A stretch of 64,000 nucleotides of DNA from Deinococcus arcticus. Lineage in GTDB: Bacteria; Deinococcota; Deinococci; Deinococcales; Deinococcaceae. Under the pieces are notes generated by a model. The model was not told where the DNA came from. It saw only the letters and a list, made by a program, of their open reading frames with translations, and did not search any database. The stretch lies in the NCBI RefSeq assembly GCF_003028415.1, contig NZ_PYSV01000016.1, positions 1 to 64,000 of the forward strand. The letters are read 5' to 3'. Position 1 is the stretch's first letter. Each line of letters opens with the position of its first letter. This document shows, piece after piece, positions 27,153 to 38,441 of this stretch. Both the position numbers and the translations under genes were made by a program.

Positions 27153-27240
27153 TGTCCCCGCCGCGCCCGGCCGTGTCCCCGCCCGTGTCCCTGCGGGCCT
27201 GCGGGGTGTCTCCGGGCCGTCCCCAGGCGCTTTTTACAGT
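27153..27240 (+). promoter_or_regulatory. SARP-like repeat promoter of the decapeptide-repeat gene
   Basis: TGTCCCC (27153), TGTCCCC (27174), TGTCCCT (27186), TGTCTCC (27207) and CGTCCCC (27218) are heptamers starting 21, 12, 21 and 11 bp apart, close to multiples of one helical turn. The last ends 10 bp before -10 box TACAGT (27235-27240), which is 6 bp before ATG 27247. So the transcript is probably leaderless and activated from the repeats. Confidence 0.55.
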
Positions 27241-27246
27241 TCCCCC

Positions 27247-27474
27247 ATGACCCGCACCCGCACCCCCCGCACCGCTGTGTTCGCCCTGCTGACCGCCGCC
27301 CTGCTGGGCCTGAGTGCCGGCGCCCAGACCGCCACGCCCAACAGCGACCCCGCCGTGGGCCCCGTTCAACTCAGCGACCCCGCCGTGGGCCCGGTGCAGC
27401 TGAGCGACCCAGCGGTGGGCCCGGTGCAGCTGGGCACGCCCACCCCCGCACCTACCCCAACCACGGGCCGCTGA
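27247..27474 (+). CDS. secreted peptide with three identical decapeptide repeats (75 aa)
   Basis: A 75-residue product with a signal peptide (cleavage likely after SAGA near residue 26), followed by three identical copies of SDPAVGPVQL (residues 33-62) and a Pro/Thr-rich tail GTPTPAPTPTTGR. Its promoter is the 27153-27240 region. It is followed 17 bp later by the second Gly-rich peptide gene. Exact repetition at the protein level with synonymous DNA differences suggests selection for the decapeptide. No family was recognised. It could be a multi-copy pro-peptide or a low-complexity surface peptide. Confidence 0.6.
   Translation: MTRTRTPRTAVFALLTAALLGLSAGAQTATPNSDPAVGPVQLSDPAVGPVQLSDPAVGPVQLGTPTPAPTPTTGR
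27343..27432 (+). repeat. three tandem 30-bp coding repeats
   Basis: Units 27343-27372, 27373-27402 and 27403-27432 each encode SDPAVGPVQL. Third-position differences separate them (for example GTT CAA CTC against GTG CAG CTG), so they are not a fresh duplication. Confidence 0.85.
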
Positions 27475-27491
27475 GCCCCAGGAGGTTCTCT

Positions 27492-27641
27492 ATGCGTGTA
27501 AAGACTGTGCTGACCACCCTGCTCGCCCTCGTCCTTGTCAGCGCCACAGCGGCCCAGGCCACCGCTGCGCCCCAGACCCAGAGTTCGGTGCGTGGCGGCG
27601 GCGGCTCCTTCGGCGGCGGCGGCGCCTCTGGCAGCTGGTAA
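27492..27641 (+). CDS. small secreted Gly/Ser-rich peptide 2 (49 aa)
   Basis: ATG 27492 is preceded by GGAGGTT. The 49-residue product has a signal peptide (MRVKTVLTTLLALVLVSATA, cleavage near AQA) and a mature Gly-rich part (RGGGGSFGGGGASGSW). It is a paralogue of the 26926 peptide and starts 17 bp after the decapeptide-repeat gene, so it is in the same transcript. A strong hairpin follows it. Function unknown. Confidence 0.65.
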   Translation: MRVKTVLTTLLALVLVSATAAQATAAPQTQSSVRGGGGSFGGGGASGSW

Positions 27642-27655
27642 AGCCCACCTTCCCG

Positions 27656-27690
27656 GCAGGCGGCGAATCCATTCAGGGTTCGCCGCCTGC
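27656..27690 (+). terminator. hairpin ending the peptide transcript
   Basis: A perfect 12-bp stem GCAGGCGGCGAA (27656-27667) / TTCGCCGCCTGC (27679-27690) lies 14 bp after the peptide-2 stop. There is no clear T-run, so its terminator strength is uncertain. Confidence 0.5.
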
Positions 27691-27741
27691 TGTGGTGCTC
27701 GTGGCTCCGCCCCACCACCCCTCTTCTGATCTCGGAACCGC

Positions 27742-27753
27742 TACCATAGCCCC
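27742..27753 (+). promoter_or_regulatory. leaderless-type promoter of the amylase gene
   Basis: TACCAT at 27742-27747 is 6 bp before ATG 27754, with no ribosome binding site. Confidence 0.5.
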
Positions 27754-29208
27754 ATGCGCTTCTTTGCCCTGACGGGCGCGCTGCTTCTGGCCCTGGCCAG
27801 CCTGAGCAGCGCGCAGACGGCCACGCCCCCGGCCCGCTTCGAGGGGCAGATCATCTATCAGGTGATGCCAGACCGGTTTTTTGACGGCAACCCGAACAAC
27901 AACCAGGGCGTCAACCGCGCCGATCTGCGCGCGTGGCACGGCGGCGATCTGCCGGGCCTGACCCAGAAGCTGCCTTACATCCAGAAGCTGGGCGCCACGG
28001 CCGTGTGGCTCACCCCCGTCTACCAGCAGCAGACGGCCAACTCGTTTGGCACCGCGCCCTACCACGGCTACTGGCCCGCCGATTTCCGCAATGTGGACCC
28101 GCATTTCGGCACCCTGGCAGACTTTGGGACCTTCGTGAAGGCGGCGCAGGGTGCGGGCATGCGCGTGGTGCTGGATCAGGTCATCAACCATTACGGCTAC
28201 GAGGCGGCGGCGGTGCGCGCGCGCCCGGGGTGGTTCAACGGCGAGGCGCAGTGCACTGCGGCTACCAACAAGGACGTGGACTGCCCCCTGGCCGGGCTGC
28301 CCGACCTGCGCCAGAGCGAGCCCCAGGTGCGCGAACTGCTGCTGGGCAACGCCGACTTCTGGCGCCAGCAGGGCGTGCAGGCGTTCCGCTACGACGCGAT
28401 CAAGCATGTCGAAGGGCCCTTCCTGCGCGACCTGCTGAGCGCCGACCGGCAGGCGGGCACCTGGACGCTGGGCGAATGGTTTGACGCCGACACCGGCACC
28501 GTGGCCGACTGGCAGAAAGAGGGCTTTGACAGCCTGTTTCTCTTCAGCCTGCAGGCAGCCATGAAGGGCAGCATCATGGCCGGCCAGAGCCTGGACGGCG
28601 TGCGCAGCGTGCTGGCGCGGCAAAACGAACTGGTACGCCCCGGCGAGGTAGCCCTGTTCCTGGACAACCACGACGTGCCCCGCTTTGCCCAGGGCACCCT
28701 CTTTGAAGACATTGGCCAGGAGCGCACCAAATACGGCCTGCGCGCCCTGATGACCCTGCGCGGCGTGCCCGTGATCTGGCAGGGCACCGAGATTGCCATG
28801 CGCGGCGCGGCCGACCCGGACAACCGCCGCGACATGCGCTTTGAAGAGGTGTGGACCCCCGGCGAGCGCGCGGTGTTCGAGGCGGCCCAGGGCGCCATTG
28901 CCGCGCGCAAGGCCAGCCCCGCCCTCAGCAGCGGTCCCCTGAAGCTCCTGCCCACCCTGGAGCGCCTGAGCGGTGATCTGCTGCTCTTTACCCGGGAATT
29001 GAACGGCCAGACGGTCCTGGCTGCGTGGCATAACGGCAAGGCCCGCAAGTCCTACAGCCTCAAGCTGGGCACGCTGGGCGTGGGCTGGGCAGCCCGGGCC
29101 GCCACCTCTTCGCTGTTTGCGGGCCAGAATGCGAAAGCCAGTGTTTCAGGCGGCTACCTGCACCTGAGCCTGCCGTCCCAGGACGCAGCCGCCTTCCGGG
29201 TGGAATAG
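27754..29208 (+). CDS. secreted GH13 alpha-amylase-family glycosidase
   Basis: A 484-residue protein with a signal peptide (MRFFALTGALLLALASLSSA). All four GH13 regions are present: VVLDQVINHYG (region I), FRYDAIKHV with the nucleophile Asp (II), TLGEWF with the acid/base Glu (III) and FLDNHDVPRF (IV). A C-terminal beta-domain follows from about residue 400. It probably cleaves starch- or glycogen-like glucans outside the cell; exact specificity cannot be read. An 11-bp hairpin terminator follows. Confidence 0.92.
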   Translation: MRFFALTGALLLALASLSSAQTATPPARFEGQIIYQVMPDRFFDGNPNNNQGVNRADLRAWHGGDLPGLTQKLPYIQKLGATAVWLTPVYQQQTANSFGTAPYHGYWPADFRNVDPHFGTLADFGTFVKAAQGAGMRVVLDQVINHYGYEAAAVRARPGWFNGEAQCTAATNKDVDCPLAGLPDLRQSEPQVRELLLGNADFWRQQGVQAFRYDAIKHVEGPFLRDLLSADRQAGTWTLGEWFDADTGTVADWQKEGFDSLFLFSLQAAMKGSIMAGQSLDGVRSVLARQNELVRPGEVALFLDNHDVPRFAQGTLFEDIGQERTKYGLRALMTLRGVPVIWQGTEIAMRGAADPDNRRDMRFEEVWTPGERAVFEAAQGAIAARKASPALSSGPLKLLPTLERLSGDLLLFTRELNGQTVLAAWHNGKARKSYSLKLGTLGVGWAARAATSSLFAGQNAKASVSGGYLHLSLPSQDAAAFRVE

Positions 29209-29214
29209 CAGCGC

Positions 29215-29243
29215 GTGGCGCGTGGGGGTTCACCACGCGCCAC
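29215..29243. terminator. bidirectional hairpin between convergent genes
   Basis: Stem GTGGCGCGTGG (29215-29225) / CCACGCGCCAC (29233-29243) with a 7-base loop, followed on the plus strand by GTTCCTTT. It can end both the amylase transcript and the convergent gene at 29250. Confidence 0.7.
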
Positions 29244-29249
29244 GTTCCT

Positions 29250-29630
29250 TTACGCCTTCAGGGGTCTGGGCACCGGCAGACTGTACGTGGCAAAGGGCTT
29301 CCACTGCCCGCCAGGGTGGTGGCGGGCCTGGGGGCGGTCCTGGGCGTCCACGTACACCATGCGGTAGCGCACGCGCCCCAGTTCCAGGCCGCCCCGCTCG
29401 CGCCACAGCACCTGCACGTCCACGTTGGTGGCGGCGGGGTCGGTGTCGTGGGCGGCCAGAATGCTGAATTCACCCAGCCGGCCTGGATAGACCTTTTTCA
29501 CCTGCCGGATGGTGCGCCGCCCGGTGGGAAATACCCGCGCGGGCAGGGCCAGGGCCATTTCGCGGTAGTGGCCGCCCTGCCAGTGGGTCAGGAAGGCGCT
29601 CAGGGCATCCTGGGGCGTGGCCGTGTTCAT
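29250..29630 (-). CDS. conserved-looking hypothetical protein (126 aa)
   Basis: A 126-residue cytoplasmic protein starting at ATG 29630; a CATGCT box 6 bp upstream could give a leaderless start. It begins with a helix (DALSAFLTHWQGGHYREMA) followed by beta-strands (RVRYRMVYVDAQD), a layout like NTF2/SnoaL-fold proteins, but no family motif was recognised. The longer open frame upstream overlaps the divergent kinase promoter and was not used. Confidence 0.6.
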   Translation of the reverse strand: MNTATPQDALSAFLTHWQGGHYREMALALPARVFPTGRRTIRQVKKVYPGRLGEFSILAAHDTDPAATNVDVQVLWRERGGLELGRVRYRMVYVDAQDRPQARHHPGGQWKPFATYSLPVPRPLKA

Positions 29631-29766
29631 GGCCTCAGCATGGCACGAGGGGCGCGGCAGAACGGTGAGGCATTTGGCGCAGGGCAGGGTGGCACAGGTG
29701 GCGTAGGGGTGGCCCGCGCCACTTTGGACGGATGGCCACGCGGCCCCCGGGCGGTAGGCTCGCCAC

Positions 29767-30315
29767 GTGACCCCGCCCCTTCTTCTGGTGCTGACCGGGC
29801 TTCCGGCCGCCGGAAAATCCACCCTGGGGGCCGCGCTGGCCCGCGAATTGCAGCTTCCCTTCGTCACCAAGGACGAGTACAAGGGCCTGCTGCTGGCCCG
29901 GCAGCCGGACCTGCCCCGGGACATTTCGGGGCCCCTGAGCTTTGACCTGATGTGGCATGTGGCAGGCGTCACACTGGCCGCAGGCGTGAGCACCGTGCTG
30001 GAAACGCATTTCTACCGGGGCGTCAGCGAGGCCTACCTTCTGCGGCTGGCCCAGACCCACGGCGCCCGGCTGGCCCAGGTGTTCTGCACCGCGCCGCTGG
30101 AGGTGTTGCGGGCGCGGCACGCGGCGCGCGTGGCCTCGCGGGCGCGGCCGGGCATTGACCTGCCGTTTGAACACGCCCTGGCCCCGGCCCACTGGTGCCA
30201 CACGCCGCTGGACCTGGGCCCGGCGCCGTGTCTGGCGCTGAACACGGCCGCCGGTGATCCGCTGCCCAGGGCGCTGGCCTGGGTGCAGCAGCTTAACGCG
30301 CTGCCGACGGACTGA
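29767..30315 (+). CDS. P-loop kinase of the AAA_33/zeta-toxin-like type
   Basis: A 182-residue protein starting at GTG 29767, 6 bp after a TAGGCT box (29755-29760). Walker A GLPAAGKSTLG near residue 10, then VTKDEYKGLL and, further on, VFCTAPLEVLRARHAAR, a lid-type arginine helix. This is the layout of small nucleotide or metabolite kinases that phosphorylate a small molecule. There is no antitoxin partner nearby, so a toxin role is not supported. Confidence 0.75.
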   Translation: MTPPLLLVLTGLPAAGKSTLGAALARELQLPFVTKDEYKGLLLARQPDLPRDISGPLSFDLMWHVAGVTLAAGVSTVLETHFYRGVSEAYLLRLAQTHGARLAQVFCTAPLEVLRARHAARVASRARPGIDLPFEHALAPAHWCHTPLDLGPAPCLALNTAAGDPLPRALAWVQQLNALPTD

Positions 30316-30566
30316 GCGAAAGGGGCTCCTGTCTGGTGAACCGCACGGCCCCTCGCTCGCCCCGGGCACGGGTGAACAGGCCCATGAACGGCCCTGCTCC
30401 TGCAGCCAACCGGCGTGAATCCTGCCCCCAGCCTGCATCAACCACAGCGCCCGGCGCGCTGTCCCCACCGCTGGGCCAACCTTCCGCCCCTTTCGTGCCT
30501 TGTGTTCCCGGCTGTTCCTGCTGCAGTCACGCCTGCGCGGTGGCCGACCGGGACTAGGCTCTGGGC

Positions 30567-31160
30567 ATGCCTGCCCCGGCCCTCTCCCCCACCGCCCCGG
30601 ACCACCCGGCCCAGCCGCAGCGGCCCCCCACGCCGCTGGGGCTGCTGCGGCTGTTCGTGGGGGTGGCGCTGGTGGGCATTGGGGGCGGCCTGCCCGCCCA
30701 CACCCGCCGGGCTCTGGCGGCGCGTGGCTGGCTGAGCGACGCCGCCTTTGCCGAGGCCTTTACCCTGGCGCAGCTGACTCCCGGGCCCAACGCCGTGAAT
30801 CTGGCCGCCATGATCGGCGCGCACCTGTGTGGGCCCCGGGGCGCGGCGCTGGCGGTGGTGGGCATCCTGACGCCTGGACTGATCGCCATGCTGGCCGCCA
30901 GTGTGGTGACCCTGGGGCTACCCGGGGGCCTGCCGCCCACCCTGCAGAGTGCGCTGCGGGGAGCGGCCTGCGCGGCCCTGGGGGTCATGCTCACCGCGGC
31001 GGTGCCGGTGGTCAAGGTGGCGCTGGGGGTGCGCGGCGGCGCGGTGCTGGCGGGCGCGACGTTCGTGGCCCTGGCCGCCCTGAAGCTGGACCTGCTGCCT
31101 GTGCTGGCCGTGGTCGTCGCCGCCGGCCTGACCCTGAACCGGCCCCGGAGCGGCGAATGA
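30567..31160 (+). CDS. chromate transporter, N-terminal half (short-chain ChrA)
   Basis: A 197-residue membrane protein with one CHR domain: [16 protein letters not shown] and [15 protein letters not shown] near residues 30-80, then hydrophobic segments to the end. A TAGGCT box 6 bp before ATG 30567 indicates a leaderless start. It overlaps the second CHR gene (ATGA), and the two probably form a heterodimer, as in other short-chain ChrA pairs. Substrate chromate or another anion; inferred from the family. Confidence 0.82.
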   Translation: MPAPALSPTAPDHPAQPQRPPTPLGLLRLFVGVALVGIGGGLPAHTRRALAARGWLSDAAFAEAFTLAQLTPGPNAVNLAAMIGAHLCGPRGAALAVVGILTPGLIAMLAASVVTLGLPGGLPPTLQSALRGAACAALGVMLTAAVPVVKVALGVRGGAVLAGATFVALAALKLDLLPVLAVVVAAGLTLNRPRSGE

Positions 31161-31675
31161 CCGCCGACGCCTGGGACATCCTGCTCACCTTTACCCGGCT
31201 GGGGCTGGTGAGTTTCGGAGGTGCCAACCTCCCCGAAATCGAGCGGGTGCTGGTGGAGCACAAAGGCTGGATCACCCCACAACTGCTGGCAAACGGCTTT
31301 GCGCTGGGGCAGGTGATGCCGGGGCCCAACATGCTGGCCATGACCCACTACGGCTTTGCGGCCGGGGGCTGGTGGGGCGCCCTGGCGGCCACCGCCGGCT
31401 TTTACGGCCCCACCGCCCTGCTGAGTGCGGCGGCCATGCTGGCGTGGCAGCGCCTGAGCCGCTGGCGCTGGCTGCCGCCCCTGCGCAGCGCCCTGCTGCC
31501 CTTCGGGGCCGGCGTGCTGCTGGCGGGGGCCCTGGTGCTGGCCCGCAGCAGCCTTCACAGCTGGCCCGCCGCCCTGATGGCCGTAGCCGCCTTCGTGCTG
31601 CTGCAGCGCACGCGGGTCAACCCGGCGGTGGTGGTGCTGGGCGCGGCGGGGCTGGGGGCCGTGCTGGGGCTGTAA
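31157..31675 (+). CDS. chromate transporter, C-terminal half (short-chain ChrA)
   Basis: A 172-residue CHR-domain membrane protein: [19 protein letters not shown] and [17 protein letters not shown] mark the family. Translationally coupled to the upstream half. The next gene starts directly at its stop codon. Confidence 0.82.
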   Translation: MTADAWDILLTFTRLGLVSFGGANLPEIERVLVEHKGWITPQLLANGFALGQVMPGPNMLAMTHYGFAAGGWWGALAATAGFYGPTALLSAAAMLAWQRLSRWRWLPPLRSALLPFGAGVLLAGALVLARSSLHSWPAALMAVAAFVLLQRTRVNPAVVVLGAAGLGAVLGL

Positions 31676-32494
31676 ATGGCGGCCACCCTGAATACTGGGC
31701 ACATGGAGCCCCGGCAACCATACGCCACCCCGATCGTGCTGGCCGACCTGCCCGGGGAACTCCGGGCGCGGCTGGGGCCAGAGCCCTACCTGCACGGGCC
31801 CCCGCACCAGGGCCGCACCTCCCGCGTGGCCTTCGCGCTGGATGCCAGCGGCAGCCCCGCCGTGCTCAAACGCTCGGTCGGCCCGCACCTGGCGCTGCTG
31901 CGGCGCGAGTACCACGCGCTGCGCACCCTGCACCCGCTGCGCGTGCCTGCGCCAGCACCGCTGCTGTACCTGGAGCGCCCCGCCCCACCTGACCCGGAAG
32001 GCTGGCTGATGACGCGCCGCCTGCCCGGCACGACGCTGGAGGCCGCCCTGCGGGCCACGCCGGACCGGACGGACCGCGCGGCGCTGCTGGCCGACTTCGG
32101 CGCGGCCCTGGCGCAGCTGCACGCCACCCCGCCCCCGCCGGGATTTGGCCACCCAGACTGGCTGGAACAGGCCCTGGCAGCGGCGGCCCAGCTGAATCCC
32201 GGGGTGGACCCAGCCCACCTGGCCCAGCTGCGCCGCGAGCGACCCACACCCCAGCGGGCAGCCCTCATTCACGGCGACCTCTTTCTGGACAACGTGATGG
32301 TGGCCGGCGGGCGCGTAACGGGGTTCATTGACTGGGCCTTTGCCGATGTGGGCGATCTGCGCGCCGATGTGGCCGTCGCCACGCAGAACCTGAGCCCGGC
32401 CGATCAGACCGCCTTTGCCGCCGGCTATGGCCCGGGTGCCCGGCTGACGGCCCAGGAACGCGCCTTTTTCATGGCGGTGGCGTTGCTGTTCTGA
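31676..32494 (+). CDS. aminoglycoside-phosphotransferase-family small-molecule kinase
   Basis: A 272-residue protein from ATG 31676; an inner ATG at 31703 with AATACT 6 bp upstream may be the real leaderless start (263 residues). APH motifs: AALIHGDLFLDNVMV (catalytic loop Asp) and GFIDWAFADVGDLRADVA (metal-binding Asp). The substrate is not readable; relatives phosphorylate antibiotics, choline, fructosamines or homoserine. The end MAVALLF is somewhat abrupt compared with the family. Confidence 0.8.
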   Translation: MAATLNTGHMEPRQPYATPIVLADLPGELRARLGPEPYLHGPPHQGRTSRVAFALDASGSPAVLKRSVGPHLALLRREYHALRTLHPLRVPAPAPLLYLERPAPPDPEGWLMTRRLPGTTLEAALRATPDRTDRAALLADFGAALAQLHATPPPPGFGHPDWLEQALAAAAQLNPGVDPAHLAQLRRERPTPQRAALIHGDLFLDNVMVAGGRVTGFIDWAFADVGDLRADVAVATQNLSPADQTAFAAGYGPGARLTAQERAFFMAVALLF

Positions 32495-32555
32495 GCGGGG
32501 GGGGCAGTGGGGCGCAGGCTGCCAGGGCTTCAGGGCCGGCCGCCGGTGCTCCGCC

Positions 32556-35500
32556 CTACCCCGCCCGGGCATCCTCGGGCTGCTTGATGCTCAGCACGCG
32601 GCTGGCACCAGTCTGGTCCGTGGTCACGCCCCACAGGGCACTGGCAATTTCCATGGTGGCCTTCTGGTGCGTAACCAGCAGAAACTGGGCGCCGCGCTCG
32701 CTGAACAGCTTTAAAAAGGCGGTGAAGCGGCGGATGTTGGCCTCGTCCAGCGGGGCGTCCACCTCGTCCAGCACGGCCAGCGGCAGGCCACCCGCGCTGC
32801 CCTCGCCCCCGGCATGGTTCAGGGCGAACAGGAACCCCAGCCCCGCCATCGTGCGCTCGCCCGCCGAGAGCAGCGTCATGGAGCGGGTGCGCTTGCCCTT
32901 CGGCTGCACCGCCAGCCGCAGGCCGCGCAGGCGCCCGGCCTCATCGGTCTCGCCTTCCAGTTCGCCCTGGCCGCCCAGCAACTGGGCGCTGTACTCGCGA
33001 AAGGCAGCGTTCACCCGCTCAAAGGCGGCGGCGGTGGCGTGGCCCTCAGCGGTTTCCAGGTCGTGCAGGTGGGCGCGCAGTTCACTGGCGGCCGTTTCGG
33101 CGTCGTGCAGCTCGGCGTGCTGGGCGGCCAGCAGCTCGGCCTCGGCGGCGTGGTCGGCCTCGGCGCGGGCGTTCACCGGGCCCAGGGCCTCCAGGCTGGC
33201 GCGGGTGCGGGTCAGTTCGGCCGTCCATTCGCGTGGGGTGCCGGGCGGCAGGCAGCCGTCGGGCAGGGGTTCTTGCAGCCCCTCGCGCCGGGCCACCAGC
33301 AGGCGCACCTCGTCCAGCCGGGCGCGGGCCTTGTTCTGCGCGGCAATGAGGTTCGCGTAGGTCTGCGCGGCCTGCTCGCGGGCATATTCGGCGCGGGCGT
33401 ACTCGTGCTCATCCAGGGTGCCCAGGGCGGCCTCGCGGCGGGTCACCTCGGTCACGGCGGCGGCGAGGTGAGCCTCCTGGGTCTGCAGGGCCGTTTCACT
33501 GGCTTCCAGGCGGGCACGCAGCTCGCCGGCGCGGGCGCGGCCGGTGCGGTAGGCGCGCCACGCGGCGTCGGCCTCGCGGGCCAGCGCCAGGGTTTCGGCG
33601 GCGGTGCGCTCAGCGGCGCGGCCAGCTTCGGCGTTCTGGCGGGCACCGGCCAGGGCCGCTTCCAGGGTAATCAGGTCGGGCAGGGCGACCGGGTCCACAG
33701 GTGCAGGGTCTTCCGGGCCCAGGCGGGCCCGGAGGCGGTCGCGGTGGGCTTCCAGGCTGCGGGCCTGCGCGCCCAGTTCGGCGGCGCGGCGCTCGGTCTG
33801 GCTTTCCTCCTGCGCGGCGCGTTCCCGCGCGGCCAGCAGGGCGTCGTGCGCAGCGGCGCCTCCGGCCAGCGCCGCTTCCAGCTTCTTCAGCTCGGCGCCC
33901 AGGTGGGTGCTCTGGCGGTCGGCGTCGTCCAGCTCGGCGTCCAGTTCCTGAAACCGGCGCTGGTCCGAGAGCACGCCCGCGCCCGTGTCGCGCGCGCGGC
34001 CCCCGGTGATCGCGCCGCCGGGCGCCACCAGTTCGCCGTCCAGGGTGACCAGCCGGGGGCGGCTGCTGTACGTGCGGGCCATACGGTTGGCGGCGCGCAG
34101 GTCCCGCACCACCAGGGTGTCGGCCAGCATGGCCTCGCTCACCAGCGGGGGGTCGCTGGGGCACAGGTCGGCCAGGTTGCCCACCACGCCGTTCTCGCGC
34201 ATCAGGGCCGCGTCGCGGCGTGGCCGGGCGCGAATCAGGTCCAGCGGCAGAAAGGTGGCGCGGCCCCCCACCCGCTTCAGTTCGTCAATGATCTCACGGG
34301 CGTCCTCGGCGCGCTGCACCACCACCTGCTCCAGCCGCCGGCCCAGCGCGGCCCCCAGCGCGGTCTCGTACTCGGCGGGCACGCTCAAGAGGTCTGCCAC
34401 CGAGCCCACGATGCCCGGGTGGTCCAGCCGCAGGGCGTTGCGGGCGCCCTCGCCGTAGCGGGCGTAGGAATTCAGGGTCTGTTCCAGCCGCTCGCGCTCG
34501 CGGCGCAGCGGCGCCACACTGGCGTTCACCCGCGCCAGTTCGGCCCGCAGGTGCCGCTCATGGTTCAGGGCCGCCTCGCGCTCGGTGTGCAGGGTGCGGT
34601 AGGCGGCCTCGGCCTGCTCGCGGGCGTCCCGGGCGGTGTCCAGGCGTTCCTGGGCGGCGTGCAGGGCGTCCAGGGTGGTGTCCAGGTTGCCCTGGGCGCG
34701 TTCCAGTTCGGCGCGCAGGGTCTCGCGGCCCCCCGCCTCACGGGCCTGGGCCTCGGCGGCGCGGGCAGCCAGCGTGCGCGCGCGCGACAGTTCGGCGTCC
34801 AGGCGGCGGGCCTGGGCCTCGGCAGTTTCGGCCGCGCTGCGGGCGCCCTGCAGCGCGGCGTCCAGGGCCGGCAGGTCGGGGGCGGGTACCTCGGGGGGGC
34901 TCCTGGGCAGCGCGTCCAGTTCGGCCCGCAGGGCGGCGCGCTCGCCCAGCAGGTGGTCGCGGTAGCGCCCGGCCTGCGCGGCGGCGTCGCGGGCGGCGCG
35001 CAGGGTCTCCAGGGCCCCCGCGTAGGCGTCGCGGCGGGCGCGGGCGCCCTGGGCGGCCTCGCGGGCCTGTTCCACGGCGGCGGCGGCGGCCTGCACCTCG
35101 GCGCCCAGGGCGGCGCTGCGGGCCTCCAGCTCGGCGCCCTCGGCGCGGGCAGCGGCAATCTCGCGGGCGTGCGCGGCCTGCCGCTCGCGGCGCAGGGCGT
35201 CTTCCAGGGTCAGCACGCGCAGGCTCAGGGTGCGCCAGTCGCGGGCCTCCTGGGCCGCGCGGGCCAGGCGGGCCAGCGCCGCCTCGCGCTCGCCCAGCAC
35301 CAGCCGCAGCGCGCCCAGGTGGGTGTCGGCCTCGCGCAGCCGCGCCTCGGTTTCCTGCCGCGCCGACACCGCGCGTGACAGCCCGGCGGCCTCCTGCACG
35401 TGGCCTAGCAGTGTCTTGCCCTCGGCCTGCACCACCCCGCTCACCTCGCCCTGCCCGATCACCGCCAGCCCGCCGGGCCCCAGGCCGGTGCCGCGCAGGG

Positions 35501-35855
35501 CGCCCTGCACGTCGCGCACGCGCACGGGGCGGCCATTCAGATCCTGCTCGGCCGCGCCGTCACGGTAGATGCGCCGGGCCAGATTCACCCGGCCTTCCGG
35601 GGTATGCAGTTCCAGCTGCACCTCGGCCAGCCCCAGCGGGGCCTTGCCGCCGCTGCCATGAAAAATCAGTTCCGAGGCCCGCCCGGCGCGCAGTTCACGC
35701 GCGCGCGCCTGGTGGGTGGCCCAGCGAATGGCCTCCACGACATTGCTCTTGCCGCTGCCATTGGGCCCGATGACCGCACTGACACCGGGCCCGAATTCCA
35801 GCCGGGTCCGGTCCGCAAAACTTTTGAAGCCCTGGAGGGTAATGCTGCGCAGCAT
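32556..35855 (-). CDS. smc: chromosome segregation protein SMC
   Basis: A 1099-residue ATPase. The N-terminal head has Walker [17 protein letters not shown] near residue 32. Alanine/arginine/glutamate-rich coiled coils run from about 165 to 470 and 640 to 880 and flank a hinge ([13 protein letters not shown] and the [11 protein letters not shown] region). The C-terminal head has [18 protein letters not shown] and Walker [16 protein letters not shown]. It loops and segregates DNA with ScpA/B. ATG 35855 was chosen; a TTG two codons further up is possible. The reverse-strand open frame across the coiled coil is a shadow. Confidence 0.95.
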   Translation of the reverse strand: MLRSITLQGFKSFADRTRLEFGPGVSAVIGPNGSGKSNVVEAIRWATHQARARELRAGRASELIFHGSGGKAPLGLAEVQLELHTPEGRVNLARRIYRDGAAEQDLNGRPVRVRDVQGALRGTGLGPGGLAVIGQGEVSGVVQAEGKTLLGHVQEAAGLSRAVSARQETEARLREADTHLGALRLVLGEREAALARLARAAQEARDWRTLSLRVLTLEDALRRERQAAHAREIAAARAEGAELEARSAALGAEVQAAAAAVEQAREAAQGARARRDAYAGALETLRAARDAAAQAGRYRDHLLGERAALRAELDALPRSPPEVPAPDLPALDAALQGARSAAETAEAQARRLDAELSRARTLAARAAEAQAREAGGRETLRAELERAQGNLDTTLDALHAAQERLDTARDAREQAEAAYRTLHTEREAALNHERHLRAELARVNASVAPLRRERERLEQTLNSYARYGEGARNALRLDHPGIVGSVADLLSVPAEYETALGAALGRRLEQVVVQRAEDAREIIDELKRVGGRATFLPLDLIRARPRRDAALMRENGVVGNLADLCPSDPPLVSEAMLADTLVVRDLRAANRMARTYSSRPRLVTLDGELVAPGGAITGGRARDTGAGVLSDQRRFQELDAELDDADRQSTHLGAELKKLEAALAGGAAAHDALLAARERAAQEESQTERRAAELGAQARSLEAHRDRLRARLGPEDPAPVDPVALPDLITLEAALAGARQNAEAGRAAERTAAETLALAREADAAWRAYRTGRARAGELRARLEASETALQTQEAHLAAAVTEVTRREAALGTLDEHEYARAEYAREQAAQTYANLIAAQNKARARLDEVRLLVARREGLQEPLPDGCLPPGTPREWTAELTRTRASLEALGPVNARAEADHAAEAELLAAQHAELHDAETAASELRAHLHDLETAEGHATAAAFERVNAAFREYSAQLLGGQGELEGETDEAGRLRGLRLAVQPKGKRTRSMTLLSAGERTMAGLGFLFALNHAGGEGSAGGLPLAVLDEVDAPLDEANIRRFTAFLKLFSERGAQFLLVTHQKATMEIASALWGVTTDQTGASRVLSIKQPEDARAG

Positions 35856-35995
35856 AGGCAAGTCAAAGGGTCTAAGAGTCTAGAAAAACAACAGAAGAGA
35901 GAAAACAGAAGAGAGTGAGCCTGCACCCAGGACCCGCACCCTGAGCCCCTTCGACGCTCTGACCCTTGGCCAGCTCCTCACTGGTCCGCACAGTC

Positions 35996-36543
35996 TTACT
36001 CGTCCGCACAGTCCCCCCGCGTGTAGGGCTCGCGCAGGTCCATGTGGCCCAGGGTCTCGACGGTCTGACCGCCCAGCAGGAAGGTCACGTCCTGGCCCCG
36101 GGCGTCCAGCAGGGTGCGCGTGAGGGTGCACAGCAGCATGCGCTCGCCACTCGTGCCGTAGCGCAGCCGGGCGTAGGCTTCAGGCAGGTCCACGAAGAAG
36201 TGCTGGCCGCGCAGATACACCTTGGGCGCCGCGCCGCCCGCAGGCACCAGCCCCAGCAGGCCCTTGTCAAAAGGCCCCTGGGCCCACACATTCACGGCAG
36301 CCTGGGCCACGGCGCGCGGGTTGGTCTGGACCACCTGAATGGTGCGGGTTTCTGGTTTCAGGCGCTGCACCTGGGGGTCGGTGAAATACACCTTGACCTT
36401 CAGGGCCTGGCGCTCTTCCAGGTCCGGCTTGGGGGGCGTGGGCGTGGGCGGGGTGCGCTGCACCGCCTGCACGGCCAGCACCGAACAGACAAACAGGGCG
36501 GCGGCCACCACATTGAACAGCGAGAACAGCTTGCGCAGCAGGA

Positions 36544-36547
<4 letters not shown>
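35996..36547 (-). CDS. GerMN-domain envelope protein
   Basis: A 183-residue protein with an N-terminal membrane anchor (LFNVVAAALFVCSVLAVQAV) and a proline-rich linker. A GerMN-like domain follows (KVKVYFTDPQVQRLKPETR, VWAQGPFDKGLLGLVP, FFVDLPEAY, LLCTLTRTLLDARGQDVTFLLGG given in parts). Relatives act with amidases in sporulation or cell-wall remodelling. ATGA overlap with the upstream amidase homologue suggests joint function. Confidence 0.78.
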
Positions 36548-38360
<1,813 letters not shown>

Positions 38361-38441
38361 TCTAGCAAGGGGGGTGTGGGCCGTGGGCTGTAGGGCGTGG
38401 GACACATCTTGCCCCCCCCACAACCGACGACCCACCTCCCA

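Noticed and set aside
27343..27432. CRISPR-like or tandem satellite array
   Set aside because: Units are 30 bp, in frame, without spacers and inside a coding gene.
29767..30315. Zeta-type toxin of a toxin-antitoxin pair
   Set aside because: No small antitoxin gene overlaps or precedes it; the P-loop kinase fold alone does not show toxicity.
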